From contig NZ_MEHJ01000001.1 of NCBI RefSeq assembly GCF_001746415.1, forward strand, positions 7,756,501-7,820,500: a stretch of DNA of 64,000 bases, written 5' to 3'. Positions within the stretch are counted from its first letter, which is position 1; each line of letters begins with the position of its first letter. The notes below the pieces were generated by a model. The model saw nothing but the letters and a program-made list of their open reading frames with translations. It ran no database searches and was not told the DNA's origin. Both the position numbers and the translations under genes were made by a program. Origin of the DNA: Streptomyces agglomeratus (GTDB taxonomy: Bacteria > Actinomycetota > Actinomycetes > Streptomycetales > Streptomycetaceae). Positions 44,223-52,573 of this stretch are shown one piece after another.

Positions 44223-45461
44223 ATGGGGTACACCGCCGTACATGCGGACTGGGGCCGACTGGATGCATCTCGGGGTGATCTCGGCTGCGGCCGTGCCTGG
44301 GCAGACGTTCATCGCGTCAAGGGCCTGGTGCTGACGTGTCCGGAGTGCCGGGGCCGGGTCTTCGCCCGGGTCTCGCATTACAGCGTCCGGCACTTCTACC
44401 ACCAGGTGCGGCCGGAGAACTGCGAGCTGGCGAACGAGTCGCCGGAGCACCACCTGCTGAAGTTGGAGCTGGCCATGGCTGCTCGGGCGGCGGGGTGGCG
44501 GGCGGAGCTGGAAGTCAGCAATGAGGCCCGGACCTGGCGGGCCGACGCGATGGTCTTCGACGAGCGCGGCCGTCCCTTCATGGCGCTGGAGGCGCAGTTG
44601 TCGCCCCTGACGCCGGACGAGGCGCGCATGCGCACGGACCGCTACGCGCAGGACGGAGTCGCGGTGTGCTGGGTCGCCTTGGAAGATCGGCCTTGGGAGC
44701 GCATCGTGCCTTCGCTGCGGGTGCGCCTTCCGCGGTTGCGGGGCGAGTCCTGGACCGTGTGGCACGGGATGGCGCGCTACACCTGGGCGCCACGCACGCT
44801 GAAGGCGAAGGCGAAGTGGGTGCACATCACCTGCACGCTCGGCGAAGCGGTCCAATGGATCCTGGAGAAGCGGGTGCACGCCTTTACCGGCCCGAACGGC
44901 ACAGTGAGGTGGACAACGCCCCCGTACGAGCAGCTGGCAATCGTCCGCGCCCGGATGGAAGCCGAGGCCGAGACCGCAAAGCGCGCTGCTGACGCCCAGC
45001 AGCGCCGCAAGGAGACCGAGCAGCGGGCCGAGGAACGCCGCCGGCTCGCGCAGCAGCGGGCTCGGGAGCGGAAGGCGGAAGTACAGCGTTTGAAGCCCTT
45101 CTTCGAGCAGACGGGTCTGGACGCCATGGTGTGGCAGGTCTTCACACAAATGGTCCGCTCGGCATCCGGCAAGGCAATTCAGTACGGGACCCCGGGCCCC
45201 GCTTACGGCGACGGGCTGCCCGTCTACGCCCGACCGAGGTGGGAGAGCGTCGGGTTCCAGCTGTCAGGTGTGGTCTGTCCCAATCCAGAAGCGCTCGCCG
45301 GATGGCCCAAGGGCCTGACGATCCTGGTGCCCAACCAGACCTGGCTCTCACGCATCCAGGCCGCCGCCCGCACACCGCTGAAGGTAGCGGTGCTGGACCC
45401 GGTCACCGGCCACAGCAACTTCGTACGCGTCACCCCGCACCCAGCCTCCACGCGCCCGTAA
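44223..45461 (+). CDS. CoiA-like nuclease-domain protein
   Basis: 412 residues from an ATG with GGAGAGGAG upstream. The N-terminus has a short zinc-ribbon-like CPECRGRVFARVSHYSVRHF. Then comes the CoiA nuclease core: ESPEHHLLKLELAMAARAAG, EARTWRADAMVFDERGRPFM, ALEAQLSPLTPDEARMRTDR, with Glu, Asp and ExQ residues of a PD-(D/E)xK fold. A long Glu/Arg coiled coil (AERRRLAQQRARERKAEVQR) and a C-terminal domain follow. CoiA takes part in competence recombination; actinobacterial forms are uncharacterised and common on plasmids and integrative elements. Confidence 0.8.
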   Translation: MGYTAVHADWGRLDASRGDLGCGRAWADVHRVKGLVLTCPECRGRVFARVSHYSVRHFYHQVRPENCELANESPEHHLLKLELAMAARAAGWRAELEVSNEARTWRADAMVFDERGRPFMALEAQLSPLTPDEARMRTDRYAQDGVAVCWVALEDRPWERIVPSLRVRLPRLRGESWTVWHGMARYTWAPRTLKAKAKWVHITCTLGEAVQWILEKRVHAFTGPNGTVRWTTPPYEQLAIVRARMEAEAETAKRAADAQQRRKETEQRAEERRRLAQQRARERKAEVQRLKPFFEQTGLDAMVWQVFTQMVRSASGKAIQYGTPGPAYGDGLPVYARPRWESVGFQLSGVVCPNPEALAGWPKGLTILVPNQTWLSRIQAAARTPLKVAVLDPVTGHSNFVRVTPHPASTRP

Positions 45462-45557
45462 GGCATATTGGCCGGAGCGGCTGAGAATGCCCCCTACCGC
45501 CCTGGTTGGTTGTGCGTCAGCATGGCCCGCACCCATCAGGCGACGAGAAAGGGGGAC

Positions 45558-45680
45558 ATGATGGGCAAGCACGAGAAACCCCAGCCGGACCCGGGCCAGG
45601 GCACGCCGCCACCGGACAACTCCGACGGCCAGGTACCGACCCCACCGCCGTCCAACGGGCAGCACAAGAAGGACGAGTAG
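45558..45680 (+). CDS. 40-residue Pro/Asp-rich peptide, candidate RiPP precursor
   Basis: An ATG with AAAGGGGGAC upstream starts a 40-residue peptide, and the next gene starts two bases after its stop. The first third is basic (GKHEKP), the middle is Pro- and Gly-rich and contains Asp20-Asn21, Asp23-Gly24 and Asn33-Gly34, all favoured succinimide or aspartimide sites, and the end is HKKDE. The partner enzyme downstream is of the protein-isoaspartate methyltransferase type, which in imiditides and some graspetides converts Asp in a precursor to aspartimide. The substrate relationship is inferred. Confidence 0.6.
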   Translation: MMGKHEKPQPDPGQGTPPPDNSDGQVPTPPPSNGQHKKDE

Positions 45681-45682
45681 CC

Positions 45683-46828
45683 GTGTCTCAACTCGCCGAG
45701 CACCGCCGACGCCTCGATGCCGACATGGAGCAGCGCGGCGCCTGGCCGGCGCGAGCGCCATGGATCCGCCAGGCCGCCGGCGACCTGCCCCGCGAGGCCT
45801 TCGCAACGGACCAGGTCTGGTACTGGGACGGGCACGCATACGTGCCGGTCGACCGCAGTGCCAATCCCGACCGGTGGGCCGCCCTGGTCTACCCGGACCC
45901 GGACGACGCCACGATCACCCAGATCACTCACGGCGTCCCAAGCTCCAGCCTGAGCTGCGAAGCCGTCGTCGCGGACATGCTCGACTCGCTGCTCCTTGAG
46001 GAAGGCCACCAGGTGTTGGAGCTCGGTGCCGGCACCGGTCGTAACGCCGCACTCGCCGCCCGCCGGACGGGCCCGGGCCGAGTGATCACGGTCGAGGTCG
46101 ACAAGGCACTCGCCCAGTCCGCCCAGGGGAACGTGGAGGCGGCGGGTGCCGACGTGAGCGTCGTCGTCGGTGACGGCGCCGCGGGCTGGCCGAGCGGCGC
46201 GCCGTACGACCGGGTGATCTCCACCTTCGCGGTCGACGAGGTGCCATGGACGTGGGTCGCGCAGACCCGGTCGGGCGGGCGGATTGTGACCCCGTGGGGC
46301 CGGCTGGGGCATGTGGCGCTGAAGGTTGCCGCTGACGGTCGGTCGGCGTCCGGATGGATGCAGGGGCTGGCCGCGTTCATGCCGCCCCGCCATCTCCTCG
46401 TCGGCCGGAGCTTTGCGCAGGTCCGCGGAGACGGCCCCTCGCAGGACGAGGGGCCCTTCGAGAAGGACGTGTGCCTCCTGGCCGACAACGTCCATCTGCG
46501 CTTTGCTCTGCGGGTCGCCCTGCCCGAGGTGGAGATCACCACGGCGGTCGACGAGGACGGCATGAACGCCTGGCTGCATGATGGCGTCTCGTCGTGGGCG
46601 ACGCTCTCCGCACTCGGCGGTGGGCGGACCATCGCCGACCAGGGAGGTCCTCGCCGCCTGGCCGACGAGCTCGAGCATGCCTGGGACCGGTGGCTGGCCG
46701 AGGACCGGCCGGACGTGTATGACTTCGGCATGACCGTGGAACCGAACCGGCAGTACGTTTGGTCCCGCGACCCGGGGAACTCGTGGTGGCAGGTGAAATC
46801 GGCGGGGCGCGCGCCCTTGGTGAGCTAG
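45683..46828 (+). CDS. Protein-L-isoaspartate O-methyltransferase-like enzyme, long form
   Basis: 381 residues from a GTG two bases after the peptide stop. The first ~95 residues (WPARAPWIRQAAGDLPREAF, QVWYWDGHAYVPVD) are followed by ITHGVPSSSLSCEAVVADML, SAM motif I LEEGHQVLELGAGTGRNAAL, and YDRVISTFAVDEVPWTWVAQ. The remaining ~160 residues (QGLAAFMPPRHLLVGRSFAQ; PDVYDFGMTVEPNRQYVWSR) match long-form enzymes that accompany modified-peptide genes. No ATP-grasp or cyclase gene is nearby, so methyltransferase-only chemistry is likely. Intact. Confidence 0.8.
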   Translation: MSQLAEHRRRLDADMEQRGAWPARAPWIRQAAGDLPREAFATDQVWYWDGHAYVPVDRSANPDRWAALVYPDPDDATITQITHGVPSSSLSCEAVVADMLDSLLLEEGHQVLELGAGTGRNAALAARRTGPGRVITVEVDKALAQSAQGNVEAAGADVSVVVGDGAAGWPSGAPYDRVISTFAVDEVPWTWVAQTRSGGRIVTPWGRLGHVALKVAADGRSASGWMQGLAAFMPPRHLLVGRSFAQVRGDGPSQDEGPFEKDVCLLADNVHLRFALRVALPEVEITTAVDEDGMNAWLHDGVSSWATLSALGGGRTIADQGGPRRLADELEHAWDRWLAEDRPDVYDFGMTVEPNRQYVWSRDPGNSWWQVKSAGRAPLVS

Positions 46829-47199
46829 TGCAGCCCCGCGTCAGTTCGTTGAGGGGTGTTCGGCGGTGAGGACGCCGAGGTAGCGGCCGCAGGCGCAGTC
46901 GAGGGCTTCCTCTTGTTGCCGCCGCCGTACTGTCGGTGCACGACGTGGTGTACGTTCAGCGTCCGGCGGACCGAGTTGAACCAGGACACCCAGTCGTGGA
47001 TGTTGTCCGGCTCGAACTCGGCTCCTTCGACGAGGTCGAGACCGCACCGGGCGCATCGGCCGCGCTGACGGACCGCGAGGGTATGGATGAACCTGTTCTC
47101 CAGCCCCTGCTTGGCCCGCCTGGCCGCGCGCTCGGTCGTCGAGGCCCTCCGACACCACGGTCGCGGAATGGGCCCTGCTCGCCCAGGCGGGCAGGTCAA
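46825..47199 (-). pseudogene. HNH-endonuclease domain fragment (group II maturase-like)
   Basis: The minus strand encodes HTLAVRQRGRCARCGLDLVE (CxxC), then DNIHDWVSWFNSVRRTLNVH and HVVHRQYGGGNKRK, an HNH-type zinc endonuclease motif of the kind found at the end of group II intron proteins. After KRK the natural end (ALDCACGRYLGVLTAEHPST) is in another frame. No reverse transcriptase part is present. The exact parent family is uncertain. Confidence 0.55.
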
Positions 47200-47213
47200 C
47201 TGCTGTTGGGCGG

Positions 47214-48671
47214 TCAGGACGATGAGGTGGGGACCGTCCTAGCTTGCCCGCCGGGCGGGCAAGCAGAAAGGGCTCGCAACGTGGCTTTCAGCGATGTGGC
47301 TGGCTGGAGCTGTAGGCCGGCGGTGGGAGTCACCTCGCCTGGGTCGACGGTGATGTGGAAGCGCTGGGCCAGTGTCGCGAGGACCAAGGCTGCCTCGACC
47401 AGGGCGAACCGCGCGCCGAGACAGCTTCGCTGGCCACCGCCGAATGGAAACCAGGCGTGTTGGTGCACCGGCTGTTGGGGGTTGTCGTCCCAGCGTTCAG
47501 GTCGGAAGGCCGTGGGGTCGGGGAACCAGCGGGGGTCTCGGTGGGTGACCCACTGGCTGCACCAGACCATGGTCCCGGCCGGGACCGGGCTTCCTCCGAG
47601 GACAGCGCCGTCCTGCGCCACTCTGGGAGGGATCATCCATCCGGGCGGATAGAGCCGCAGCGCTTCCTTGATGATCTTTTGTGTCCAGGTCAGTTGCTCG
47701 TAGTCGTCGATGGTGGGGGGCCGCCCGGCCAGGACGCGGTCGAGCTCCGCGGTGAGTCGTGCCTGGGCATGCGCGGATGCCGACAGCAGGTACCAGGACC
47801 ACATCAGCGCCGTGGAGGTGGTCTCGTGGCCCCCAACCCACAAGGTCACCGCTTCATCCCGCACCTCCGTGGGGGTGAGCGGCCGGCCAGTCTCGTCCCG
47901 GGCTGCGAGCAGCCTGCTCAGCAGATCCTCGCGCTCGCCGTCCACGCCCTGAGAGGCTTGTCGGGTGCGGATGAGTCGATCGATCTCGGCATCGACGGTT
48001 GCGACGGCGTCAAGCAGACGCCGCCGAGCGGGCGTGCGGGCCCAAACGGGAAGGAACAGCCCGACCCCGCGCAGTTCGGCGCCGATCTCGCGTCCGGCCA
48101 CCGACATCGCGTCGCCGAGCGCGCGGGCTTGGTCCCCGACGTCGTTGCCGAACAGGGTGCGGACCACGATCCGCTGCGTGAGCAGAGTCATCTCCCGCAG
48201 CACATCGATCCGCTCCCTGTCCTGCCAGCGGTCCGCAAGCGCCGAAGCGCAGTCGACCATCGTTGTCGCGTATGTGCGTACCTGGCGGGGGCGGACCGTC
48301 GGCTGGACGAGGGACCGCTTGCGCCGCCAGTCAGCACCCTGGCTGCGGATGACGCTGTCGCCGACCAGTCGTCTGAACGACCAGCCGACGTCCGGGGTCT
48401 CGTAGCGTCGTTCGTCGGCCCCTAGGAGTTCCGCGATGTGCTCGGGGTGCGAGAGGAAGATGATCCGCATCGGGCCGAGCGACCAGGTCACCACGTCCCC
48501 GAAGTCGTCGCGCAGGCGCACCAGGAACGCCAACGGGTCCCGGCCGAAGGCGGGCAGGTTTCCGAGCAGCGGCAGCCCACGCGGGCCGGCAATGGGAAGA
48601 AACGCGACAGGGGGCACTCTCAGCCAACGAGCCGACTCCTGAACGGTTCCGTCCAAGCGGGACACCAGCAC
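47214..48671 (-). CDS. Cytochrome P450
   Basis: 485 residues. P450 signatures: I-helix VTLWVGGHETTSTALMWSWY (GGxET), K-helix ExxR in IIKEALRLYPPG, and the heme loop WFPFGGGQRSCLGARFALVE with the Cys ligand at about residue 412. The N-terminal IAGPRGLPLLGNLPAFGRDP is soluble. The start is uncertain: GTG at 48671, 48665 or 48617. A perfect 23-base hairpin (47242-47264) sits inside the last codons, so the natural stop may have been earlier. It lies 126 bases downstream of the squalene-hopene cyclase on the same strand and may oxidise its product. Confidence 0.88.
   Translation of the reverse strand: MLVSRLDGTVQESARWLRVPPVAFLPIAGPRGLPLLGNLPAFGRDPLAFLVRLRDDFGDVVTWSLGPMRIIFLSHPEHIAELLGADERRYETPDVGWSFRRLVGDSVIRSQGADWRRKRSLVQPTVRPRQVRTYATTMVDCASALADRWQDRERIDVLREMTLLTQRIVVRTLFGNDVGDQARALGDAMSVAGREIGAELRGVGLFLPVWARTPARRRLLDAVATVDAEIDRLIRTRQASQGVDGEREDLLSRLLAARDETGRPLTPTEVRDEAVTLWVGGHETTSTALMWSWYLLSASAHAQARLTAELDRVLAGRPPTIDDYEQLTWTQKIIKEALRLYPPGWMIPPRVAQDGAVLGGSPVPAGTMVWCSQWVTHRDPRWFPDPTAFRPERWDDNPQQPVHQHAWFPFGGGQRSCLGARFALVEAALVLATLAQRFHITVDPGEVTPTAGLQLQPATSLKATLRALSACPPGGQARTVPTSSS
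47242..47264 (-). terminator. Hairpin overlapping the P450 3' end
   Basis: The 11-base arm GCTTGCCCGCC, one G, and the complementary arm GGCGGGCAAGC. It lies 28 bases before the stop of the P450 frame. Confidence 0.55.
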
Positions 48672-48796
48672 TGCGGCCCCGGCGGCTCGTCAGTCATACT
48701 GCGGTGCCGGTCAGGAATCCCGCCCACTTCCGCCAATGCGAGCTCAGTCGCCACCGGCCGCCAGGGGCGCGTTGGCTGGCATCTCCAGGACGCTAG

Positions 48797-50791
48797 TCAA
48801 GGCCGTCGTGACGACGGTACGCCCGTGGTTTCGTCAAAGGGCCGTTCCAGCGGTTGCTTGTGCAGGTAGCGGCCGAGTGCCATGAGAGGGAACACCTGGC
48901 GGTAGAGGTGGTATTTCATAGAGCAGTCCCAGGGGAAACCGGTGCCGGTGAAGTACGGCTCTTCCCACGTGCCGTCTTCACGCTGCGTCTGGGCGAGCCA
49001 GCCGATTCCCTGCTCGACACTCTCGCTCTGCCACTCGCCGGCCGCCAGCAGCGCGAGCAGCGCCCACGCAGTCTGCGAAGGGGTGGATGCGCCACGTCCG
49101 GCCCACCGTTGGTCCCGGTAGGAGCGGGGGTCTTCGCCCCAGCCCCCGTCGTCGTTCTGGACGGATGAAAGCCAGGTAACGGCGCGGCGGATTGCGGGAT
49201 GCTCCGAGGGCAGCCCCGCATCCATGAGCGCGGGGACCACCGAGCCGGTTCCGTAGATGTAGTTGACCCCCCAGCGTCCGAACCAGGCTCCGGACGCCTC
49301 CTGCTCTGCCAGGAGCCATTCGACGCCGCGCCGGGTGCGCGGGTCAGCGCACTTGCCCTCGACGGCGAGCATTTCCACGATGTGGGCGGTGACGTCGGCG
49401 GACGGCGGGTCGGTGACCTCCCCGAAGTCGCAGAACGGCAGCCGGCCGACGACGGCGCTGGTGTTATCGGCGTCGAAGGCTCCCCAGCCACCGTTCTTGG
49501 ACTGCATGCCCAGGCTCCAGCGCACGCCACGCCCGATCGCCGCATCGACCTGTACCGGGTCGGGGTGCTGAACGCGGCGCAGCGCGAGGATGACCTCGGC
49601 GGTGTCGTCGAGGTCCGGGTTGTTGTCATTGTGGAACTGAAAGGCCCAGCCGCCCGGTTCGAGGCCCGGCCTGCGGACGGCCCAGTCTCCGGGCTGGCGG
49701 TGCTGCTTTTCCAGCATCCAGTCAGCGGCTTTGACCAGGGCCGGATGGTCCGGGCGCACGCCCGCGTCGGCGAGAGCGCTGACAGCCAGACTCGTGTCCC
49801 ACACGGGCGACTGACTGACCTCGATCATGCGGGAGCCGTCCTCGCGCCAGACGGCAAAGGCGTCCAGCGATGCCAGACCCGCGCGCATGACCGGATGCTC
49901 CAGCTTGTAGCCGAGCAGGTGCAGGGCCATCAACGAATACGTGGCATCCACCTGGATGCCGCCCCAGCAGCCGTCAATCTCCTGGCGCTCGATGATCCAA
50001 AGCGCCGCCCTGTTCATGGCGGCCTGGCGTACCCGGCGCGGCGCCACCTTGTGATACGCGTGCAGCACCCTGTCCAGGCGCAGGAAGAACCTGTCCCAAC
50101 CTCTCACCACAGCACCCGCCCCGGCAGGACCACGCACGCCCACCTCGGTATGCAGCTCGTCAAGCCGGAACGGTGCGGGCCGTACGGGGCGCATGGCGGA
50201 GACGACAGCCAGCGGCACGATGGCCTGCCTGGCCCAGCAGGCGAAACGGTAGATGCTGAACGGGAACCATTTGGGCATGAAGATCAGCTCGGGAGGCAGC
50301 GCCGGCAGGTCCTCCCACTTCCACCAGCCGAACAGCGCGAGCCAGATGCGAGTGAAGACCCGGCTGGCAGCAATGCCCCCGTGCACCCGAATCCACGCCG
50401 CCGCTTTGACCATGTGCGGCTCATCGGCAGCATCTCCGGCGAGCCGCAGGGCAACGTACGCCTCGATGGTGGTGGAAAGGTCGCCTGGCCCTTCATGAAA
50501 GGTGAACCAGGTGCCGTCCTCGCGCTGCTCGCCGCGGATGAACAGGCGGGCGGCACGGGTGGTCTTCTCGTCCTGGATCCCGAGGAACTGCCGGAGAAGC
50601 AGGTCTTCGGCGTCGCTCGTCACACTGCACTCGAGGTCGCCCTTCCACCAGCCCTCAGCATTCTGGCGGGACAGCAGATGCCGAACGGCCAGCGCGGTCG
50701 CGCGCTCAGCCAGTCGACTCGCTGTCCGCCCGCGGGCGGGGCCATCGTTCCAGGTGTCCGCCTCGTACAGAGTGCGGTGGGACAAGCGCAT
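48797..50791 (-). CDS. shc: Squalene-hopene cyclase family triterpene cyclase
   Basis: 664 residues from an ATG at 50791, the usual length. Class II cyclases protonate a polyprene and fold it into a polycycle. The catalytic DxDD is NPDLDDTAEVILAL (about residue 393). QW motifs are visible repeatedly (QNAEGWWKGDLE; QEIDGCWGG; QSKNGGWGAFDADN; QNDDGGWGE; QREDGTWEE). Helices that anchor the enzyme to the membrane occur near residues 150-195 (FGWWKWEDLPALPPELIFMP). None of the other hopanoid genes (squalene-forming enzymes or HpnG/H) is here, so the substrate comes from elsewhere or differs from squalene. Confidence 0.93.
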   Translation of the reverse strand: MRLSHRTLYEADTWNDGPARGRTASRLAERATALAVRHLLSRQNAEGWWKGDLECSVTSDAEDLLLRQFLGIQDEKTTRAARLFIRGEQREDGTWFTFHEGPGDLSTTIEAYVALRLAGDAADEPHMVKAAAWIRVHGGIAASRVFTRIWLALFGWWKWEDLPALPPELIFMPKWFPFSIYRFACWARQAIVPLAVVSAMRPVRPAPFRLDELHTEVGVRGPAGAGAVVRGWDRFFLRLDRVLHAYHKVAPRRVRQAAMNRAALWIIERQEIDGCWGGIQVDATYSLMALHLLGYKLEHPVMRAGLASLDAFAVWREDGSRMIEVSQSPVWDTSLAVSALADAGVRPDHPALVKAADWMLEKQHRQPGDWAVRRPGLEPGGWAFQFHNDNNPDLDDTAEVILALRRVQHPDPVQVDAAIGRGVRWSLGMQSKNGGWGAFDADNTSAVVGRLPFCDFGEVTDPPSADVTAHIVEMLAVEGKCADPRTRRGVEWLLAEQEASGAWFGRWGVNYIYGTGSVVPALMDAGLPSEHPAIRRAVTWLSSVQNDDGGWGEDPRSYRDQRWAGRGASTPSQTAWALLALLAAGEWQSESVEQGIGWLAQTQREDGTWEEPYFTGTGFPWDCSMKYHLYRQVFPLMALGRYLHKQPLERPFDETTGVPSSRRP

Positions 50792-51105
50792 CAGGTAGGG
50801 GCCTCACAGTCGGGGCGCACCAGGAGCGGCTGCTCCTGGTGCTTCACCGCTCCAACGACGTGAGGCAGATCCCAGCGGCGCCACAAATGATCGTTACTCC
50901 GAACGTGTTCTCCATGACGGTCGAGCGGGCCCGGCGTCCGCCACCGGACACGACATCGGCCTCTTCGCCGAACGGGGGAAACCAGCAGTGGGCGTGGACC
51001 CGCAGCCGCAGATGCTCACTCAGAGATTCGGCGATGGCCCACCGCGTTCACGGGGCCGTGTCGGCGGAGTGGACAGCGAGGGAGGCAAGGCACGGCTGGG
51101 TCCGC
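50792..51105. other. Intergenic upstream of the cyclase
   Basis: The promoter region of the cyclase should lie here; a CAGGAGCGGCTGCTCCTG inverted repeat near 50821-50838 is a candidate operator. No gene. Confidence 0.45.
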
Positions 51106-51708
51106 TTACGGGCCGAAATACAACATGGCCACGCATGTCGCTGCCCCTAGCACCGCACCCACGAGGACTTGGTCCAGCGTGTGGACGCGCAGATGCAGGC
51201 GGGACCAGCCGATCGCTGCGACGAGAAGGTACAGCAGGGCCGAGCCGGCGCCCAGATGGAGGGTAAGGAGAGTGATGCTGGCGGCTGCCGCGCTGGTGTG
51301 CAGGGAGACATTGCTCGCCCAGGTGCTTGCGAGCAGGAGGGCTGCCAGTAGAGGGGCCGTGCTTCCCAGGGCCAGCAGTGGAGCGGGAGCCCCCAAGCGC
51401 CTGCAGATCAGCCATACGACTGCTGCGGCGAGGACGCTCGCAGCCAGGAGCATCAGCCGGTGTCTGCGCTGACAAGGAAAGGGGGCGGGCCACCATCCCA
51501 AGCGGACCCCGGCACAGGCCAGGGCCGCACACAGCAGTGCCCAGGAACTGCTTCCCCCTAACCCCCACAGAAGGCCGTCGTAGTGGGGCCAGGTGGTATG
51601 CCAACTGACTGCGCTTCCAGCAATGACGGGCATGACGGGAGGAGCGAAGTACAGGCTCAGATGCTGCGCCAGTCTCGTTCGGCCGGATCCTACGATGATC
51701 ATTGTCAC
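51106..51708 (-). CDS. PAP2-like membrane phosphatase
   Basis: 200 residues with about six hydrophobic helices. Two of the three PAP2 motifs are visible: NVSLHTSAAAASITLLTLH (SxHxS) and GWSRLHLRVHTLDQVLVGAV (SRxxxxxHxxxD). The first motif (KxxxxxxRP) is not evident. PAP2 enzymes remove phosphate from lipid phosphates such as phosphatidate or polyprenyl pyrophosphates. Next to a triterpene cyclase, an isoprenoid role is attractive but unproven. Start GTG at 51708 or ATG at 51702. Confidence 0.65.
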   Translation of the reverse strand: MTMIIVGSGRTRLAQHLSLYFAPPVMPVIAGSAVSWHTTWPHYDGLLWGLGGSSSWALLCAALACAGVRLGWWPAPFPCQRRHRLMLLAASVLAAAVVWLICRRLGAPAPLLALGSTAPLLAALLLASTWASNVSLHTSAAAASITLLTLHLGAGSALLYLLVAAIGWSRLHLRVHTLDQVLVGAVLGAATCVAMLYFGP

Positions 51709-51952
51709 GGCAGGTAAACGAGACGTTCCTTGCGAAGTTCACTATTTACTGAACCGCGCCGCCCCCGTCGGCCGTGGTGAGCCTGCTCGACGGCACTCAG
51801 GGGGCCTGCCGTGTTGCGGCGTGCACGATTGCCCGCCTCCCGGCTGTGTCCCCGTGTCTGGGCAGATGCCGATCAGCCGTGTCTGCGTGCGGTCTGCTCC
51901 CGTTGTGCAGGCGGACGTTGATTGTGCGGTAGGTGGTGGGGGATGGAACGAC

Positions 51953-52573
51953 ATGGCTCCAGACAGGCGGCTGCACATCGGGGCGGTGCACAAGGCGTAC
52001 GGCCGACGGGCGGTGCTGCGCGGCGCTGACCTGACGGTGTCGGCTGGCATGCTCGCCGGCGTAGTGGGCGAAAATGGCTCGGGCAAGAGCACGCTGCTGC
52101 GTATCGCGGTGGGACAGCTGATGCCAGACTGCGGCTCCGTGCAGCGGTTCGGTGCGCTCGGGTACTGCCCGCAACAGGCGGTGGTCAATGACACGCTCAC
52201 TGTGGCTCAGCATCTGCGGCTGTTCCAGGTTGCCTACCGGCTGCCCCGGTTGGATCACGCTTGGGAGTTGATGGACCTGCTCGGATTCGGCGGCGAGCGT
52301 CGCACCCGGGCGGGGGAGCTCAGTGGCGGCACCCGGCAGAAACTCAACCTGACCTTGGCGCTCATGCACGATCCGCCGTTGCTGGTGCTCGATGAGCCGT
52401 ACCAGGGCTTCGACTGGGACACGCATCAGCGATTCTGGCAGTTGGCAGGGCGGTTGCGCAGCCAAGGGCGCTCGGTGGTGGTGGTTTCCCATCTGCTGCA
52501 CGACCTGCAGCACTTCGACACCGTCCACCATCTGCGCGACGGCCGCCTGCACGAGGAGGGAGTGCCGCGATGA
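51953..52573 (+). CDS. ABC transporter ATP-binding protein
   Basis: 206 residues from an ATG with GGGGGATGGAACGAC upstream. Walker A GVVGENGSGKSTLLRIAVGQ, Q-loop LGYCPQQAVV, signature ELSGGTRQKLNLTLAL, Walker B LLVLDEPYQGFDWDTHQRFW, switch VVVVSHLLHDLQ. It overlaps the permease gene (ATGA), so the pair forms an ABC-2 type exporter. Confidence 0.9.
   Translation: MAPDRRLHIGAVHKAYGRRAVLRGADLTVSAGMLAGVVGENGSGKSTLLRIAVGQLMPDCGSVQRFGALGYCPQQAVVNDTLTVAQHLRLFQVAYRLPRLDHAWELMDLLGFGGERRTRAGELSGGTRQKLNLTLALMHDPPLLVLDEPYQGFDWDTHQRFWQLAGRLRSQGRSVVVVSHLLHDLQHFDTVHHLRDGRLHEEGVPR

Noticed and set aside
49199..50863. Long plus-strand open frame (554 codons) opposite the cyclase
   Set aside because: It is the antisense of the squalene-hopene cyclase; high GC keeps reverse frames open. 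Composition is His/Arg/Gly-rich without motifs.
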